14,055 nucleotides of DNA from DAOTZS01 sp034434335 (GCA_034434335.1 DAOTZS010000166.1:1-14055), one strand, 5' to 3'; numbered from the stretch's first letter, positions 6,976 through 13,939 are shown. Program-made: numbers and translations. Notes: generated by a model not told the origin, from the letters alone.

Positions 6976-7665
6976 ATGTTGCTGGCGCTAGACACATCTA
7001 CCCGCCGCGCGGGGTTGGCCCTCTACGATGGCGAGCGGGGCCTGATAGCCGAGGAAGGGTGGTACTCTGCCAATCGGCATACGGTAGAGCTACTTCCGCG
7101 CGTGGACCAGATGCTGGCCGTAGCTGGTGCCAGCCCGGCCGAGCTGCGCGCGGTGGCCGTGGCCCTGGGGCCGGGCTCCTTCACCGGCTTGCGCGTGGCA
7201 CTGGCCGCTGCCAAGGGCCTGGCGCTGGCCAGGGGATTGCCCCTGCTGGGGGTTCCTACCCTGGATGTGGTCGCCTATCCCTACAGTCGGCAGCCCCTGC
7301 CAGTGATCGCCGTGCTGCCGGCAGGCCGGGGTCGTGTTTACTGGGCCCCCTATGCCGAGGGCCCGGATGGCTGGGGTGACAGGGCAGCGTATGCCCTGAC
7401 CAGCGTCGCCCAGTTGGCGGATGCCATCTCCCAGCCGACGTTGATCGTCGGCGAGCTGCCACCGGCCGAACGGCAGGCCCTGCTCGAGCGCCTGGGGGAC
7501 ACAGTCCACCTGTTGCCCCCGGCCCTGGCCGCGCGGCGGGCCGGCTACCTGGCCGAGATTGCCTGGGGCCGCTACGTGGCCGGCGAGGCTGATGATCCAG
7601 CCTCCTTGCGCCCCATCTATCTCCACGAACCGGCCAGCGGTTCCTCCCAGATTGCCGAACCATGA
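6976..7665 (+). CDS. tsaB: tRNA t6A biosynthesis protein TsaB
   Basis: TsaB is the inactive ASKHA-fold partner of TsaD in t6A synthesis. The 229-residue product begins MLLALDTSTRRAGLALYDGE and carries the diagnostic GPGSFTGLRVA at about residues 65-75, followed by AKGLALARGLPLLGVPTLDV. The length fits the family. The start at 6976 places the DTST strand at the N-terminus; the frame is open to 6844 but that part lies within tsaE. No good ribosome-binding site precedes the ATG, so translation may depend on coupling across the 19-base gap after tsaE. Its stop codon overlaps the rimI start as ATGA. The catalytic partner gene tsaD is not in this window. Confidence 0.95.
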   Translation: MLLALDTSTRRAGLALYDGERGLIAEEGWYSANRHTVELLPRVDQMLAVAGASPAELRAVAVALGPGSFTGLRVALAAAKGLALARGLPLLGVPTLDVVAYPYSRQPLPVIAVLPAGRGRVYWAPYAEGPDGWGDRAAYALTSVAQLADAISQPTLIVGELPPAERQALLERLGDTVHLLPPALAARRAGYLAEIAWGRYVAGEADDPASLRPIYLHEPASGSSQIAEP

Positions 7666-8309
7666 AACTGCCCTTGATCACACCCATGACCCCCGACGAC
7701 CTGGATGCCGTGATGGAGCTTGAGCGCCGCTGCTTCAGTGACCCCTGGACACGATCCATGTATCTGTCGGACCTGACGCGCAACAACCTGGCCACCTACC
7801 TGGTGGTGCGGCCGCCCGGGGCGGAAAAGACGGGCAGCCAGGACCCCGCCGCGGAGTGGACCGGGATGCCCCCCATCCTGGCTTACGGCGGCTTCTGGCT
7901 GATGCTGGACGAAGCCCATATCTGCACCCTGGCCACCCATCCCGAGTGGCGGCGGTGCGGGCTGGCGCTGTGGCTGATGCTGGCCTTGCTGGAGCGGGCC
8001 ATGGCGCGCGGTGCGCGCATCTCAACCCTGGAGGTGCGCCTCAGCAACCGCCGCGCCCAGCACCTCTACGAGAAGCTGGGCTACCAGGTGGTTGGCAGGC
8101 GTGTCCACTACTATCGCGACGGGGAAGATGGCCTGATCATGACCACGCCACCCCTGACTGAGCCCGCCATGCGGCAACGGCTGGCCGCGCTGCGGGCTGA
8201 GGCAGTGGCCCGCGTGGAGGCCTGTTTGGCAGAGAAAGCTGGCCGGGTCGTACAGGGCCTGGCCAAGGAGGATCTCCATGGCCGATTCGCTGGAACAAAT
8301 CGCCGCTGA
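7662..8309 (+). CDS. rimI: Ribosomal protein S18-alanine N-acetyltransferase RimI-like (GNAT)
   Basis: The 215-residue protein is a GNAT acetyltransferase. The N-terminal part DLDAVMELERRCFSDPWT, the acetyl-CoA loop RRCGLA (97-102) and LEVRLSNRRAQHLYEKLGY (123-141) match RimI, which acetylates the N-terminal Ala of S18. Glu124 and Tyr136 line up with the catalytic pair known from enteric RimI. It is longer than the usual 145-165 residues: residues 51-68 are a Pro/Gly-rich insertion, and residues about 164-215 form an extra helical tail whose last part overlaps udg. The ATG overlaps the tsaB stop by four bases, so coupled translation is likely. Linkage tsaE-tsaB-rimI is common in bacteria. The exact substrate is inferred from family and context. 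Confidence 0.88.
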   Translation: MKLPLITPMTPDDLDAVMELERRCFSDPWTRSMYLSDLTRNNLATYLVVRPPGAEKTGSQDPAAEWTGMPPILAYGGFWLMLDEAHICTLATHPEWRRCGLALWLMLALLERAMARGARISTLEVRLSNRRAQHLYEKLGYQVVGRRVHYYRDGEDGLIMTTPPLTEPAMRQRLAALRAEAVARVEACLAEKAGRVVQGLAKEDLHGRFAGTNRR

Positions 8310-8901
8310 GGTACGCGTGTGCCAGAAATGCCCCCTGAGCCGCAGCCGCACCAACCCGGTGCCTGGCGAAGGGCCGGCTAACGCCAGGATTATGTTTATC
8401 GGTGAAGCGCCCGGCTTCCATGAAGATCGCCAGGGCCGGCCATTTGTGGGGGCCTCGGGCCAATACCTGGAGCAGCTCCTGGCCGATATCGGCCTGCGAC
8501 GGGAGGATGTCTACATCGCCAACGTCATCAAGTGTCGGCCGCCGGGCAATCGGGACCCGGAGCCAACAGAGCTGGCCGCCTGTCGCGAGTACCTTGATCG
8601 CCAAATCGCGCTCATCCGGCCAGACGTCATCGTTACCCTGGGGCGCTTTTCCATGGAGCGTTACTTCCCAGGGCAGTCCATCTCGCGCATCCACGGCCGG
8701 CCCACGCGCGTGGGGGAGGCCTATTGCCTGCCTCTGTTCCACCCAGCCGCAGCCCTGCGCAACCCCGCCTGGCGCCAGGAGATGGAACGCGATTTCCGGC
8801 GCATCCCCGAACTGCTGGCTGAGTTGGAGGCTTCACGCCGGCCACCCACGCCCCCGGCAGATAAAGACAACGAGAAGTTCGAGCAGCTTAGCCTGTTCTG
8901 A
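8278..8901 (+). CDS. Family 4 uracil-DNA glycosylase (Fe-S)
   Basis: This 207-residue enzyme removes uracil from DNA in base-excision repair. Four cysteines typical of the [4Fe-4S] cluster are present: Cys15 and Cys18 (VCQKC), Cys86 (VIKCRPPGNRDP) and Cys102 (AACREYL). The active-site motif GEAPG is at 42-46, followed by DRQGRPFVG, and the HPAA motif is at 155-158. Unusually for the core family, the protein ends in FEQLSLF, whose last five residues equal the bacterial beta-sliding-clamp-binding consensus QL(S/D)LF. The start is set by AAGGAGG at 8265-8271, six bases before the ATG and inside rimI; the genes overlap by 32 bases. RNase J follows after 21 bases. Confidence 0.95.
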   Translation: MADSLEQIAAEVRVCQKCPLSRSRTNPVPGEGPANARIMFIGEAPGFHEDRQGRPFVGASGQYLEQLLADIGLRREDVYIANVIKCRPPGNRDPEPTELAACREYLDRQIALIRPDVIVTLGRFSMERYFPGQSISRIHGRPTRVGEAYCLPLFHPAAALRNPAWRQEMERDFRRIPELLAELEASRRPPTPPADKDNEKFEQLSLF

Positions 8902-8922
8902 CCCCTAGAAAGGAGGCCCTAT

Positions 8923-10569
8923 TTGGCAGATGCGCCTTTACGTGTGATCCCCTTAGGGGGTGTCGGTGAGATCGGCAAGAACCTGATGGTGCTCGAATAC
9001 GAGGATGACATCCTGGTCATTGATGCCGGCCTGATGTTCCCCGAAGACGACATGTTGGGTATTGACCTGGTCTACCCCGACATCACTTATCTCACCGAGC
9101 GCGCTGATCGCTTGCAGGCGGTTATCCTCACCCATGGCCACGAGGACCACATCGGCGCGCTCCCTTACCTGTTGAAGTACCTGGACGTGCCTGTCTACGC
9201 CACCCGCCTCACCCGCGGCCTGGCCGAGGTCAAATTGCGCGAGGCCGGATTGCTGGCCGAGGCAGAGCTCCATACCATCACCCCGGACGATGTGCTCCAA
9301 CTCGGGTGTTTCAAAGTCGAATTCTTCCATGTATGTCATAGCATTCCCGATGCGGTCGGTGTGGCGGTGACGACCCCGGTGGGACTGGTCATCCATGCCT
9401 CCGATTACAAGTTCGATCAACATCCGGTGGATGGCCGGCTGACCGATGTGGACAAGTTGCGCAGCCTGGGCGACCGAGGAGTGCTTCTGCTGCTTTCTGA
9501 CTCCACCAATGCTGACACCGAAGGGTTCACCCCTTCGGAGCAGCGCATCACCGAGACGCTGGATGGCATTATGGGGGCTGCCCCCGGCCGGGTGATCGTG
9601 GCCACCTTTGCCTCCAATATCTCACGGGTCCAGCAGGTGATCCAGGTGGCGCGACGCCACGGCCGGCGTATCGGCGTCGTTGGCCGCAGCATGGTCAGCA
9701 ACGTGCGCATGGCCATTGACCTGGGATACCTGGACATTACCCACGAGGAGCTGCTGAGCACCTCGGAGATGAACAACCTGCCCCCCCAACAGGTGGTAAT
9801 CGTCTGTACCGGCAGCCAGGGCGAGCCCAGCGCGGTGCTGGCGCGCATCGCTGCTGAGGAGCACCCTCAGTTGCAGGTGCACCCTGGCGACACAGTGGTG
9901 CTCTCAGCCGAAGCTATCCCTGGCAATGAGGAGTCGGTCAATCACATTATTGATGACCTCTTTCGGCTGGGGGCCGATGTCATTTATCAGGACCTGTGCG
10001 ATGTACACGTCTCAGGTCACGGCAGCCGTGAGGATTACAAACTGATGCTCTCCCTGACGCGGCCGCGCTTCTTTGTCCCCATGCACGGGGAGTACCGCCA
10101 CCTGGTGCTTCATGCCCGCATTGCGCAGGCCATGGGCATCCCGCGCGAGAACATCCTGGTGGTCGAGAGCGGGCAGGTGGTGGAGGTGCGGCCAGATGCC
10201 ATACGCCTGGGCGAGCGAATCAACGGAGGCCATGTGCTGGTGGACGGCCTGAGCGTGGGGGATGTGGGCGCGGCTGTGCTGCGCGACCGCCGGCAGCTCG
10301 CGCGCGACGGCTTCCTGGTGGCCATGGTAGCACTGGATCGCGCCACCGGCGACGTGGTGGCTGAACCCGAGATCCTGACACGCGGTTTTGTCTATGTGGC
10401 CGAGTCTGAGGACCTGATTGAGGGTGCCAAGGAACGCGTATGGGAGGTGCTGGAGACCCCTGCCTCCCCGGCCAGCGTGCGCAACAAAATCAGAGATGTG
10501 CTGCGCCAATATTGCTACGCGCGCACCGGCCGCCGACCCCTGATCCTGCCCCTGGTGATCGAGGTCTAG
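8923..10569 (+). CDS. rnj: Ribonuclease J
   Basis: RNase J is a metallo-beta-lactamase/beta-CASP ribonuclease with 5'-3' exo- and endonuclease activity in mRNA decay and RNA maturation. The 548-residue product has the N-terminal signature PLGGVGEIGKNL, the zinc motif HGHEDH at 71-76, later HVCHSIPDAVG, SDSTN, VATFASNISR, CTGSQGEPSAVL, HVSGHGSREDYKLM and PMHGEYRHL, and a C-terminal domain ending in KIRDVLRQYCYARTGRRPLILPLVIEV. Length is normal for the family. The start is TTG at 8923, placed six bases after AGGAGG (8911-8916); no better ATG precedes the conserved motif. It is the last gene of the tsaE operon and converges on the histidine-kinase homologue, whose stop is 28 bases away. Confidence 0.97.
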   Translation: MADAPLRVIPLGGVGEIGKNLMVLEYEDDILVIDAGLMFPEDDMLGIDLVYPDITYLTERADRLQAVILTHGHEDHIGALPYLLKYLDVPVYATRLTRGLAEVKLREAGLLAEAELHTITPDDVLQLGCFKVEFFHVCHSIPDAVGVAVTTPVGLVIHASDYKFDQHPVDGRLTDVDKLRSLGDRGVLLLLSDSTNADTEGFTPSEQRITETLDGIMGAAPGRVIVATFASNISRVQQVIQVARRHGRRIGVVGRSMVSNVRMAIDLGYLDITHEELLSTSEMNNLPPQQVVIVCTGSQGEPSAVLARIAAEEHPQLQVHPGDTVVLSAEAIPGNEESVNHIIDDLFRLGADVIYQDLCDVHVSGHGSREDYKLMLSLTRPRFFVPMHGEYRHLVLHARIAQAMGIPRENILVVESGQVVEVRPDAIRLGERINGGHVLVDGLSVGDVGAAVLRDRRQLARDGFLVAMVALDRATGDVVAEPEILTRGFVYVAESEDLIEGAKERVWEVLETPASPASVRNKIRDVLRQYCYARTGRRPLILPLVIEV

Positions 10570-10582
10570 CGCGCAGCGCATG

Positions 10583-10632
10583 GTAGCGCCGGCATCTTTA
10601 TCCTGGTGTCGGGATGGGGATGCCGGCGCTAC
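10583..10632. repeat. 14-bp inverted repeat overlapping the kinase 3' end
   Basis: GTAGCGCCGGCATC (10583-10596) and GATGCCGGCGCTAC (10619-10632) pair perfectly around a 22-base loop. It lies between two convergent genes and could stop transcription from both sides, but the loop is long and no T-run follows, so it looks more like a dispersed intergenic repeat. The minus-strand gene reads through one arm and stops in the loop. Confidence 0.7.
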
Positions 10633-12100
10633 ACCCTAAGCCCGGCAGGGCGATGTAAAATGTCGTCTTATCTTCCCCCTGGCTTTCGGCCCACACGCGG
10701 CCACCGTGGAGCAACGCTATCTGCCGCGCGACCGCCAATCCCAGGCCATGGCCGTTGAGCTCTGGAGGGAGATCAGTCAATGGCGTGGCCGGCCATGCCA
10801 AAAGGTGAGATAACCCCTCCGCCGGCAGGGCCAATCCGTGGCAGGTGATGATCAACTGCACCGTATCCTCGGCCGCAGGCATGGCCTCCAGCCAGATCTT
10901 GCCACCTGATGGGCTGAGGGCAATAGCCACTTCCAACAGGCTGCTGAGCATCAGCACCAGGCGAGGCCGGTCCCCGCGTAATAAGGGTATATCCGCCGCG
11001 TACTCGCCATAGATATCCACCCCCGCTTCTTCTGACCGCTGCGCTACGGCTTGCAGCCCCTCACGCAGCAGCTCCTCTACGGTGAATTCCGTCATCTGTA
11101 ACTGCCGCCGATCCAACGCGTGCAGCGCCAGAAACCCCTCCACCATTTGCGCCATTTCCTGGGTGCTATGGGCCAGCGCCTCCAGTTCCAACAACGTGTG
11201 TCCAGGCGCGAGTTGCTCCAATCTCTGGCGTAGCAGGCCAACAGAACTGGCCATCGTCGCCAGCGGGGACCGCAACGCTGCCAGCACTGCCTGAAGCGCC
11301 CTGTTCTTGGCCTCCAGCGCCTGCTCGAGGCTGCTATAGGCCTGCCGCAACTGGGTGGCCTGGGTGCTCAGCCAGGCGGCCAGGCTGGCATTCTCTTCTG
11401 CTAATCGCTTCTGTTGCGCCTCCATGCGCAGTGTGCGGTCCAACGTCACGAACACAATCACCGAGGGGACGGCGATCAGGATTAAGCCCCAGGGGTGGGA
11501 CTCCACCAGCAGGGCGGTGATCAGCCCAAGGCTGAACATCACCGTATGGTCCACCATGCCTGACCGCAACGCCGAAAGCCAAAGGGGCCCAAAAGGGCGC
11601 TGAGATTGCAGGCTGACGATGCCGGCCACCAGCGCGTGGTTGAGGAGATACATCGTGCTGGCCGTGGCGAGTAGCCCGAGCCACGCCGCGCCCCCTTCGG
11701 GCCGCCAGGGAGTGGCGGTGAACCTGTTCAGAACCAGGGCGCTGACGCCCATATAGGCCAGGGTCTGGCTGCAGTTGAAAGCCACCTCGATGGCCGGCCG
11801 ACGGCTCTTGATGGCGCCCATGAGCCGGCCGGCGCCGACAATGATCAGCACAACGGCCGGGTTGAAAAGCAGAAGGCTGGCAAAGAAGGGGATGGTATCA
11901 ACGTGGATATTGGTGCGGGGCGCGAAGTGCAGGCCATAGCGGTCGCTCAGGGCAGCCAGGGCCACGAAGGCGACCAGCAGAAGCCAGAAAGCCAGATCGC
12001 CGGCGCAGGGAAAATGCCCCAACGCATAGAACGTCAGCCCCAGCCCTGCGCACCCTACAGCGACGACATACAAGGCCACCCGCCCAGAGATAGAACTCAT
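10598..12100 (-). CDS. Membrane histidine-kinase homologue with degenerate catalytic motifs (probable pseudokinase)
   Basis: The 500-residue protein has an N-terminal membrane region of about 220 residues with roughly six helices, resembling membrane sensor domains of bacterial signalling proteins. A coiled coil (224-272), a DHp-like helix pair and a GHKL ATPase-like domain (about 370-487) follow. The H-box reads AALRSPL at 274-280 where HELRTPL is usual, so the phosphoacceptor His is Ala274. The N-box reads LLEVAIALSPSGG with Val391 in place of Asn. The G1 box reads TCHGLALP, with Cys420 for Asp and Ala for the second Gly. Only the G2 box GHGLGL (450-455) is intact. The start at 12100 lies downstream of a terminator that rules out the longer frame to 12181; GAGG precedes it. 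Phosphotransfer is unlikely; a ligand-sensing or partner-binding role is inference. No response regulator lies beside it. Confidence 0.85.
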   Translation of the reverse strand: MSSISGRVALYVVAVGCAGLGLTFYALGHFPCAGDLAFWLLLVAFVALAALSDRYGLHFAPRTNIHVDTIPFFASLLLFNPAVVLIIVGAGRLMGAIKSRRPAIEVAFNCSQTLAYMGVSALVLNRFTATPWRPEGGAAWLGLLATASTMYLLNHALVAGIVSLQSQRPFGPLWLSALRSGMVDHTVMFSLGLITALLVESHPWGLILIAVPSVIVFVTLDRTLRMEAQQKRLAEENASLAAWLSTQATQLRQAYSSLEQALEAKNRALQAVLAALRSPLATMASSVGLLRQRLEQLAPGHTLLELEALAHSTQEMAQMVEGFLALHALDRRQLQMTEFTVEELLREGLQAVAQRSEEAGVDIYGEYAADIPLLRGDRPRLVLMLSSLLEVAIALSPSGGKIWLEAMPAAEDTVQLIITCHGLALPAEGLSHLLAWPATPLTDLPPELNGHGLGLAVARQIALLHGGRVWAESQGEDKTTFYIALPGLGCSAGIPIPTPG

Positions 12101-12145
12101 CGTCGCCTCAAGCGCCTGCCGGCGCCGCGTCAGCCCAGACACAAA

Positions 12146-12174
12146 CAAAACAAGGGCCCTAGGCCCTCGTTTTG
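12146..12174 (-). terminator. Intrinsic terminator after the small secreted-protein gene
   Basis: Read on the minus strand, CAAAAC-G-AGGGCC pairs with GGCCCT-T-GTTTTG around a TAG loop (6 bp, one mismatch, 6 bp) and is followed by T-rich TTTGTGT. It lies 32 bases after the stop of the secreted-protein gene and upstream of the kinase start. Confidence 0.75.
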
Positions 12175-12205
12175 CACACAACCCCCAGGACCGGCTCTAT
12201 GCAGG

Positions 12206-12598
12206 TTACCAGGACCAGGTAGCCGTGCCGCGCCCGTCTTCGAACACAAACGTGCCCAGCTCCTGGCCTCCGTATTTGGCCGCCAGGGACACGGGGAAAT
12301 CCACCTTCACCCTGGCTTTAATCTGATTCGTGGGCTTCCATTCGTGCAGCACGACCGTCACATTCACCGGGCCACCGCCGCCTACAAGGCGAGAGCCTTC
12401 GGGTGCCCACACATCCAGGGTGAACCCGGTGTCGCTATACTCAGCCGGCACCGCCACAACCAGATGCACCACTCCGCCGGAGCCCGGCAGTTGGATATGG
12501 GGATCGGTAGCGCACCAGGTAACTCCAGCATAAGCCGTAGCTGCCAGGGCCAAGACAAAGGCACTGACCACAAGGGCAATAACAAGGGCTTTCTTCAT
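12206..12598 (-). CDS. Small secreted protein of unknown function
   Basis: The 130-residue product has a clear signal peptide: MKK, a hydrophobic core to about residue 20, and a likely cleavage after AYA at 24. The mature part is about 106 residues and looks beta-rich (VVHLVVAVPAEY, VNVTVVLHEW, IKARVKVDFPVS), with a single cysteine in WCATDP near its N-terminus and an end in GTATWSW. I do not recognise the family. AAGGAGG (12604-12610) lies five bases before the ATG, a consensus promoter is upstream and a terminator downstream, so it appears to be a well-expressed single-gene unit. It is divergent from the Crp-family gene. Function cannot be assigned; an extracytoplasmic location is the only well-supported statement. 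Confidence 0.85.
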   Translation of the reverse strand: MKKALVIALVVSAFVLALAATAYAGVTWCATDPHIQLPGSGGVVHLVVAVPAEYSDTGFTLDVWAPEGSRLVGGGGPVNVTVVLHEWKPTNQIKARVKVDFPVSLAAKYGGQELGTFVFEDGRGTATWSW

Positions 12599-12646
12599 TC
12601 TGGCCTCCTTGGGATGACAACGTTCCTGTCCGGATTTTACGGGACC

Positions 12647-12675
12647 ATTATAATCATAAATGCTGCCTCATGCAA
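12647..12675 (-). promoter_or_regulatory. Promoter of the small secreted-protein gene
   Basis: On the minus strand TTGCAT (12675-12670), a 17-base spacer and a perfect TATAAT (12652-12647) lie about 50 bases upstream of the ATG. The sequence ATTATAAT also presents TATAAT on the plus strand at 12649-12654, which could serve the crp-like gene, though its -35 (CTGTCC) is poor. Confidence 0.6.
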
Positions 12676-12761
12676 TAGGCAAACAGTACTGAACGGCCAG
12701 GGTCATCCAGATGTCCGGTCTCTGGGGGCGAAGGTAAGCTAATTTTACTACCAATTCAGCG

Positions 12762-12780
12762 GTTGGCAAATCCTGCCAAC
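12762..12780. promoter_or_regulatory. Perfect palindrome upstream of the Crp-family gene, candidate operator
   Basis: GTTGGCA and TGCCAAC form a perfect 7-bp inverted repeat with a 5-base spacer, ending 35 bases before the regulator's ATG. Crp/Fnr proteins bind such dyads as dimers, so autoregulation is plausible. The sequence is not the classic Crp or Fnr site. Confidence 0.5.
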
Positions 12781-12815
12781 GGCGCGACAATGATACCCAG
12801 GAGGGCTATGATCTC

Positions 12816-13499
12816 ATGGAAAGGATTGTAAACCTGCTCCGCCGCGTGCCTTACTTCGCCAGCCTGCCCGACGACCTGATTACCGCTCTGGCCGCATTGG
12901 CAGTGGAACGACGTTATGAGCGTGGGCAGGTGATTTTCCTGGAGGGCGACCCCTGCGCCGGCCTCTTTGTGGTGGCCGAGGGGCAGGTCAAGATCTATAA
13001 GGTATCACGCCAGGGCCGGGAGCAAATCCTGCACCACCTGAGTGCCGGCGACACTTTCAACGATGTCGCTGTGCTGGATGGTGGGCCTAATCCGGCCAGC
13101 GCGGCCGCGATCACCAACGCCCTTGTCTATGTCATTGCCCGCGCGGACATCCAGCGGCTGGCTCAGGCCTATCCGGCTCTGGCCTGGGCCCTGATCGAGA
13201 GCATGGCCAGCCGCTCCCGACACCTGGTGGCCATGGTGGAAGACCTGGCGCTGCGCTCGGTCAAGGCGCGGCTGGCCAAGCTGCTGCTGGCCGAGGCCAG
13301 GTACTATGCTGGCGCAGATCAGATAGACCGCACTCAGATGGTGACCCTGGCCGAAATGGCGGCCCGCCTGGGCACCGTGCGCGAAGTGGTCGGCCGCTGC
13401 CTGCGTGAGCTGGCCGACGCAGGGCTGATTTCCTTCGACCGGCACCGCATTGTGATCAAGGACCGCGAAGGGCTGGCGATGGTGGCCGAGAACATGTGA
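12816..13499 (+). CDS. Crp/Fnr-family transcriptional regulator
   Basis: The 227-residue protein has an N-terminal cyclic-nucleotide-binding-type sensor domain (about 1-125), including GQVIFLEGDPCAGLFVVAEG and FNDVAVLDGGPNPASA, a long dimerisation helix (about 128-160), and a C-terminal winged helix-turn-helix (about 165-220) with VTLAEMAARLGTVREVVGRCLRELADAGLI. It lacks the N-terminal cysteine cluster of oxygen-sensing FNR; the only cysteines are at about 49 and in the recognition region (GRCLRE). The ligand is therefore unknown. AGGAGG (12799-12804) lies 11 bases before the ATG, slightly far; an ATG at 12808 is out of frame. A palindromic candidate operator lies just upstream. A ferredoxin gene follows on the same strand with its own promoter, suggesting a redox-related role, which is inference. 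Confidence 0.93.
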   Translation: MERIVNLLRRVPYFASLPDDLITALAALAVERRYERGQVIFLEGDPCAGLFVVAEGQVKIYKVSRQGREQILHHLSAGDTFNDVAVLDGGPNPASAAAITNALVYVIARADIQRLAQAYPALAWALIESMASRSRHLVAMVEDLALRSVKARLAKLLLAEARYYAGADQIDRTQMVTLAEMAARLGTVREVVGRCLRELADAGLISFDRHRIVIKDREGLAMVAENM

Positions 13500-13545
13500 G
13501 CTTCTCTGCCGTGCCCCGCTATGCACACCCTTGAGATAAAAGTCG

Positions 13546-13574
13546 CTGACAGATGCCCGCCCTGTCAGTATGAT
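13546..13574 (+). promoter_or_regulatory. Ferredoxin promoter overlapped by an inverted repeat
   Basis: CTGACA (13546-13551), a 17-base spacer and TATGAT (13569-13574) form a near-consensus promoter, each hexamer differing at one base from the ideal. The inverted repeat CTGACAG/CTGTCAG (13546-13552 and 13562-13568, 9-base spacer) covers the -35 and the spacer, so a dimer bound there would compete with RNA polymerase. Confidence 0.65.
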
Positions 13575-13620
13575 GGATATGGTGATAGGGCGCAATTCAT
13601 TGTTGAGGGAGGGACCGTTG

Positions 13621-13824
13621 GTGGAGGCTATCTTACCCGAGATTGACCCGGCATTGTGTAATGGCTGTGGCGAGTGTGTAGCAGCCTGCCAGTCACATGC
13701 CCTGGCCCTTGTGGCTGGCAAAGCTGTCCTGGTACGGCCGGACCTCTGCCAGTACGACGGTGGCTGTGAGCCTGTCTGCCCCCAAGGTGCCATCCAGTTG
13801 CCGTATCTGATTGTGTTTGAGTGA
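13621..13824 (+). CDS. Small two-cluster ferredoxin with Asp in the second cluster motif
   Basis: The 67-residue product is a bacterial-type ferredoxin, a soluble electron carrier. The first motif is complete, Cys13-x2-Cys16-x2-Cys19-x3-Cys23, but is followed by Gln instead of Pro. The second is Cys43-x2-Asp46-x2-Cys49-x3-Cys53-Pro, with Asp at the second ligand place. The GTG at 13621 is chosen because GGAGGG (13608-13613) lies seven bases upstream and the product begins in the usual way shortly before the first cluster. TTG 13618 is possible; the ATG at 13570 lies inside the promoter -10 and is excluded. The gene stands alone after the Crp-family regulator, and no partner oxidoreductase is visible. 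Confidence 0.88.
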   Translation: MEAILPEIDPALCNGCGECVAACQSHALALVAGKAVLVRPDLCQYDGGCEPVCPQGAIQLPYLIVFE

Positions 13825-13939
13825 CAAGCGCCCCACATGAAGAGTTGGAGGTGGTCTCCTGACCATGCCTTCCTCGGCTAGTGCCGTGTTAAGCTAGATT
13901 CTGGCATTTTGCAGCCAGTGCGTGACCCCTCTCACCCCC

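Noticed and set aside
10583..10632. Intrinsic terminator for rnj
   Set aside because: The loop is 22 bases and no T-run follows on either strand, so it is listed as a repeat, though it might still slow polymerase.
12101..12181. Longer kinase start at TTG 12181
   Set aside because: The extension is encoded across the terminator hairpin of the upstream gene and has no membrane-protein character.
11903..12742. 279-codon plus-strand open frame
   Set aside because: It is antisense to the kinase homologue and the secreted-protein gene and runs across a terminator.
12816..13499. Oxygen-sensing FNR
   Set aside because: The N-terminal cysteine cluster needed for the Fe-S sensor is absent.
13570..13617. 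ATG 13570 as the ferredoxin start
   Set aside because: It overlaps the -10 box TATGAT, so it would not be on the mRNA; GTG 13621 has a well-placed ribosome-binding site.
13005..13838. 277-codon minus-strand open frame
   Set aside because: It is antisense to the Crp-family gene and ferredoxin, both clearly real.
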